Of a stretch of 64,000 nt of DNA, positions 60,186 through 64,000 are shown piece by piece. The notes under the pieces are model-generated. The model was given only the letters and a program-made list of their open reading frames with translations, was not told where the DNA came from and did no database searches. The stretch's first letter is position 1. Each line of letters begins with the position of its first letter. The position numbers and the translations under genes are program-made. The stretch is from Marthasterias glacialis. Lineage: Eukaryota > Echinodermata > Asteroidea > Forcipulatida > Asteriidae. Location: positions 13,305,423-13,369,422 of the forward strand of contig OU452223.1 of assembly GCA_911728455.2 (NCBI GenBank), given 5' to 3'.

Positions 60186-62182
60186 GTGAATTTTGTCATT
60201 TTAATCGGTGTAACCACTACCTGTGTCCTCTTATAATCTGTCCCAATAGACCTTATGGGTCTGATGTCCCTTTTTATCCCTCACCTTGAGCAAGTTGAGT
60301 GGCCAGTTTCAGGGCCTTTTGATTGGAATTTTTTTTAAAGCAAAACAAAAAATGTAACTAGAGCTCAATTGTACTTCTGAACGAAGACCCAGCTATTTTG
60401 CTATTTTCATTCCAAAATTGTTTAAAATTATTCACCTCAGGTCACGTGATCATATCTTATTTGCATTGTGTGCGCCATAGCAGTACAATAAATGTGGCAC
60501 GTTGTGGTATTTTGGAAGCGTGTTTGTAGGGAAGTTAAATGGTCAAAACTTTAACGTTCTGAAAAACTGTGCACCTTCAATGTAATACCACGTGACACTT
60601 GATGGCGTCATCAATCTGAAGCTTCCCGCATTTGTTGTCTGGATAAGGGTCATCATGTATACCATTTTTGGAGGGATTACCACAATCTTTGCCACAGACA
60701 TCAAGTAAAAGTGCATTTTTAACTGTTTTTCAGCTGCGGCTAGAGGGCGCTATTGTATATTATGATGTCATCAGTACTATTTTTCAAAAGTAGACCCTTG
60801 CCGGTCACTAACATCATTAAAAGCAACTGCGTAAAAATGTATCACTTTTGAATTACAAGGCACTTCCAGTTTCGGCCGGAAGTAGAGGTCACATGATTTC
60901 ACACACATGGCAAAAAATAAAGACCTACACGTATATTAACTCTACCTATTCCTGCAAAAACAACTAATGGTCTCATATGGTTGATTTGATACAAATTTTC
61001 AAAGATTTAATTTGATTAATGTTTTAGGCTAAACGTTGTAATTTGACAAGTGATGACGTCATTGTGACGTCACTGCACTCTATACACCATTGCTCTATTG
61101 TGTTTAATTCCCTAAAGTTTCATTTGATTCGCATTAAAGCAAATTATGCGAAATGGCTTGTAGAACGAAACGTGTGCATTGTTAATGCACTTCCGGGACG
61201 CTGAAGACTAAAAAAACCTTTAACGAAAACAAGAGTTTTTTTGCTGCGCTTAGCGGCGAAACAGCTAACTAATTCTCATAATCCTTACTATGAAAGCAAG
61301 TTTTTCAGATAATTATTTCACCATGCACGACACGTGCAAAAGTAATGGAATTTATACAGTGTAGTGTGATTTTCTATTTCTAATTGGTCTTCAAAACTAC
61401 AAGTATCTTCATAACAATTTCTTTTTCAATTATTTGAATAATTCCAGGCTGTATGGCAGAAGATTAACCCACTAGGGCTGTCCCTCTCCTACACAAGTAT
61501 GATCGCGGTGGAACGCGGATTAAGTGCCAACAAGAATCTCGCCATCAGCTCTGAGATCACTGACAATGAAGAAGACAGTGCAATAATACCTGCTCCAGAA
61601 AACGAAAAGGGAACCACACCTGAGACTGAGAAAAGCCCAGCCAAAACACCTGAGATCACTGACGATGAGACCCAAGACGACAGTGCAACAATACCTGCCC
61701 CAGAAAACAAAAAGGGAACCACACCCGAGACCGAGAAAAGCCCAGCCATGAAACCTGAGATCACTGACGATGAGACCCAAGAAGACAGTGCAACAATAAC
61801 TGCCCCAGAAAACAAAAAGAGAACCACACCCGAGACCCAGAAAAGCCCAGCCAAGAAACCAATCCTTAAAGTAATTCGAAGGACTGTCACTTCCGACCAA
61901 GGAGGTACGACTCAGACAATTCTGGACCTCTCCAGGGGGGATTTTTTAAAGAGAGAACTTGGTGCTGGAGCCCATGAAGCTGTCATGGAGCCCACTGTAG
62001 CCTCGATAAATACAACGGCAATGGACGATGCAGCCTCACAAACGAACACTCTCTCTCTAGCCACACAGCAGAAAACTTTAACCACCTCTTCTAGACTCCA
62101 ACCCATTGAAACCCAAGTTTCTGACACCCCTGTGGACAACCTGGTGAATTGTGATTTCATTTTTCAGGGAAATCCTGTTTAA
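58893..62182 (+). CDS. ZAD-like C2C2 protein with acidic tandem repeats, two exons
   Basis: Exons 58893-60185 and 61448-62182 join at GGAAAG|GTGAAT and TTCCAG|GC in phase 0 to give 675 residues. Cysteines at 12, 15, 52 and 55 (CAVC and CMKC) form a C2C2 cluster like a ZAD zinc domain. The middle is Pro/Ser-rich with a PPPPKKPK basic patch. A helical region (about 250-450) ends in RIISLVLRRNGCKGK and, across the intron, PLGLSLSYTS. This last part resembles the region before the DUF6589 domain in transposon-derived animal proteins, but no such domain follows. Instead there are three 33-35 residue repeats rich in Glu, Thr and Pro. The start at 58893 is chosen because an acceptor (TTTATTACAG) lies at 58866; 29 hydrophobic codons before it are probably intron. 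Function unknown; DNA or protein binding is inference. Confidence 0.65.
60186..61447. other. Intron of the ZAD-like gene
   Basis: 1262 bases, GT-AG. AT-rich with no other exon recognised. Confidence 0.6.
61448..62182 (+). CDS. ZAD-like gene, exon 2
   Basis: 244 codons plus stop. It opens with AVWQKINPLGLSLSYTS, then the three repeats, then a Ser/Thr-rich tail ending in TAA. The continuation of a conserved-looking segment across the splice supports the join. Confidence 0.65.
   Translation, partial: AVWQKINPLGLSLSYTSMIAVERGLSANKNLAISSEITDNEEDSAIIPAPENEKGTTPETEKSPAKTPEITDDETQDDSATIPAPENKKGTTPETEKSPAMKPEITDDETQEDSATITAPENKKRTTPETQKSPAKKPILKVIRRTVTSDQGGTTQTILDLSRGDFLKRELGAGAHEAVMEPTVASINTTAMDDAASQTNTLSLATQQKTLTTSSRLQPIETQVSDTPVDNLVNCDFIFQGNPV
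61553..61861 (+). repeat. Coding minisatellite, three units
   Basis: Units 61553-61651 (99 bases), 61652-61756 (105) and 61757-61861 (105), each starting EITD and ending KSPA followed by two residues, lastly P. Lengths are multiples of three, so the frame is kept. They encode acidic, Thr/Pro-rich, probably disordered sequence. Confidence 0.9.
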
Positions 62183-62270
62183 TAGTCTGAACTTGCTGGC
62201 CAATTTTGTAGAGATGTTTTAAGCACAGGATAATCTTGTTTTAAGCAAAAGCAGGCTATAGTATTAGCTT

Positions 62271-62413
62271 CATTTCATAGAGTTGCTTTAAAGCACAAAA
62301 AATAGTAAGCACAAAATAGTTGTAAGTTCTGTGACTGGTTTCCTGCAAATTTTTGCTAAGCAGAAAAGTATTAAGTACAATTTTCTGCTTAAGCAACTCT
62401 ATGAAATTGGGCC
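62271..62413. mobile_element. Short MITE with TTTCATAGAGTTGCTT ends
   Basis: CATTTCATAGAGTTGCTT at 62271-62288 is inverted at about 62390-62409. The inside has several GCTAAGCA-type motifs. It lies just after the ZAD-like stop codon, so probably in its 3' UTR. Confidence 0.65.
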
Positions 62414-62583
62414 ATATTGCCTTTAACTGTGCCCCCACTGTTTGTGCTTAGCAAATGAGTTCATTCAGCAAAATTCTCAGTGAAAGAGCTCTTGTCCTTT
62501 GACTGATATTGGCTGATCTGATGTGGAAGATGCTGGTGTTTTGTTGGTTTTGTTTACACACGTAGGTGTCATTTTTATAGAGA

Positions 62584-62727
62584 CGTGTTTATAAAAAACA
62601 AAGCTTGTGATGATGTCCATAGTATACACATATGGACTGGCAATGAGGGAAATAGTGCACGTCTATAGACTCAGACGTGCACTATTGCCCGAATAATGCC
62701 AGTCCATATGTGTTTTATAAACACACC
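62584..62727. repeat. Interrupted palindrome
   Basis: ACACATATGGACTGGCA at 62626-62642 is inverted at 62697-62713, with an inner pair TAGTGCACGTCT (62653-62664, 62673-62684) and an outer pair GTGTTTATAAA. One arm carries about 25 extra bases. Confidence 0.8.
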
Positions 62728-63007
62728 TCAGTCCAAAATGTCGGTTAGAAGAGTAAATCGCGTTTTTTTCGCCGGATATTTTTCTCGATCCGCAGACGCC
62801 GCCATTTTCGTTCTCTTGAGGGCGCTGTTTACCAGTCAATAGAGTTTAGGTTTTTGAAACTATTTCCCGCTTTGCGAATTATTTCGCCCAAATGAAGCGC
62901 GTGCGGTGGGTGTGGTGCAGATTTCATGCACTAGGCTATATTAGTTCACCCCACGTGACCGTGTTTCAGCCAATCAGGATAAAGAACCAGGGAGAGGTGT
63001 GTTATAA

Positions 63008-63182
63008 TAAACAAATATTGACTGCTTTGAGTGCTATGGTTAAAACTACGTCTCCCGAGGTGATCCCCAGCGCGTTCTATTTTTCTGTGGCGAAGCCGAG
63101 GGAGAATAGAACGGTCCGGGGATCACCAAGGAAAACGTAGTTTTAAACATAGCACGAGTAGAAGAAGTGAATATTTGTTTAA
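63008..63182. mobile_element. Imperfect palindrome, MITE-like
   Basis: Arms of about 75 bases (63008-63082, 63105-63182) share AAACAAATATT, GTGCTATG, TTAAAACTACGT, GGTGATCCCC and GTTCTAT. No clear target duplication. Confidence 0.7.
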
Positions 63183-63242
63183 AACACCCCCATATATATA
63201 TTTATTTATTGTGCCTGGATGTCAAAGTACCAGGAAACTGCT

Positions 63243-63342
63243 GTTGCTACGGGTATAGTACATTGGTTGCTATGGGTATACTACATTGGTTATTGAATAG
63301 TACATTGGTTGCTGTGGAATAGTACATTGGTTGGTATGGGTA
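63243..63342 (+). repeat. Minisatellite, four units of about 23 bases
   Basis: Unit TAGTACATTGGTTGCTATGG with small changes. Confidence 0.85.
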
Positions 63343-64000
63343 AGGCGCGTCGCAGTCGTATGACTTTCTAGTCAAAATAAGACATCATTTGGTGTGCTAT
63401 AAACCAATCAAAAAACTTTGTAAGGGGTGTTATATGGGAACATTGCTTTATGTTGCAATATACATATAATCAGATTGTGTAAAGATTCTCAGAGAAAGTT
63501 CTCATCATGTTTATTACAGCTGTTACATTTAATAAAGATTTTGTACAAGTGAGACGTACATTTCAAACTCAACTACTGTCATCTTTGTAAAAAAACTGTC
63601 CAAGTCCTGTTTTTAACATTGATTCTAGTACAGCCAGTGGGCAAAATTTCATAGTTTGCAGGCTCAGTTCTATAAGTGTCTTATTTGCAATCTCATTTTT
63701 GTAACGATCAAAAGGGCTTGAAATTTAAAATGGATTGAAATCAGAAAAAATAATCAAACTTTACAAATAATTAATTTTGTTATTTTCCTCACACAAGTCA
63801 TGTTTATTTTTGCCATAAATAAATACTTGTTGGAAAGATTATCAACAATAATTCCAATTTACCATACTCTAATGTTTTCCAACTTTATGAAGTTAATACA
63901 ATGGTTACCAGGATCTTATAGCCTAGTAATGTGAAGAGAACCAGCCACAAACACCTCATGAACGGTATTAACTTTCAAATTTTCGGCTGGTAACATTTCT
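63343..64000. other. AT-rich DNA at the right edge
   Basis: No feature recognised. Confidence 0.4.

Overview
This is animal nuclear DNA: AT-rich, with genes split by GT-AG introns, microsatellites, tRNA-derived SINEs and many palindromic DNA-transposon remnants (MITEs). It is not bacterial or viral. An Sp5-type zinc-finger gene with invertebrate features, TFIIIC-type SINEs and the general repeat style suggest a marine invertebrate deuterostome, most likely an echinoderm. The species assignment is inference only.

Four protein genes and one tRNA gene can be supported. (1) Plus strand, about 3.6-13.7 kb: a six-exon gene for an IQ-motif (calmodulin-binding) protein with a glutamine-rich last exon; its 5' end is not resolved. 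(2) Plus strand, 24.9-28.1 kb: a five-exon gene for a 338-residue SPFH/Band 7 protein with one N-terminal membrane anchor, a cysteine cluster and three N-glycosylation sequons. (3) Minus strand, 37.2-38.8 kb: a two-exon Sp5 transcription factor gene of 398 codons with SP box, Buttonhead box and three C2H2 fingers. It sits inside about 20 kb with no other gene, which looks like regulatory space of a developmental gene and contains TCF/LEF-type motifs. (4) Plus strand, 58.9-62.2 kb: a two-exon gene with an N-terminal C2C2 cluster (ZAD-like) and three acidic tandem repeats, possibly of transposon origin. An initiator tRNA-Met lies at 55.0 kb on the minus strand.

The rest is repeats. Most notable are two long palindromic elements at 56.6-57.5 and 58.1-58.7 kb, each flanked by an exact 9-bp target duplication (Mutator-like), and a 1.3-kb minisatellite at 15-16.3 kb whose minus strand carries many perfect RNA polymerase III B-box motifs. 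Others are a 450-bp TTTG tract, three tRNA-derived SINEs, a probable Tc1/mariner-type and a probable hAT-type MITE, and several diverged repeat families with two to four copies in the window. The four protein genes have no evident joint function; this is an ordinary metazoan gene neighbourhood. No wholly new biological system is evident. The best leads are the luminal-looking SPFH protein, the B-box satellite, the ZAD-like gene beside the two palindromes, and the TCF-motif clusters around Sp5.
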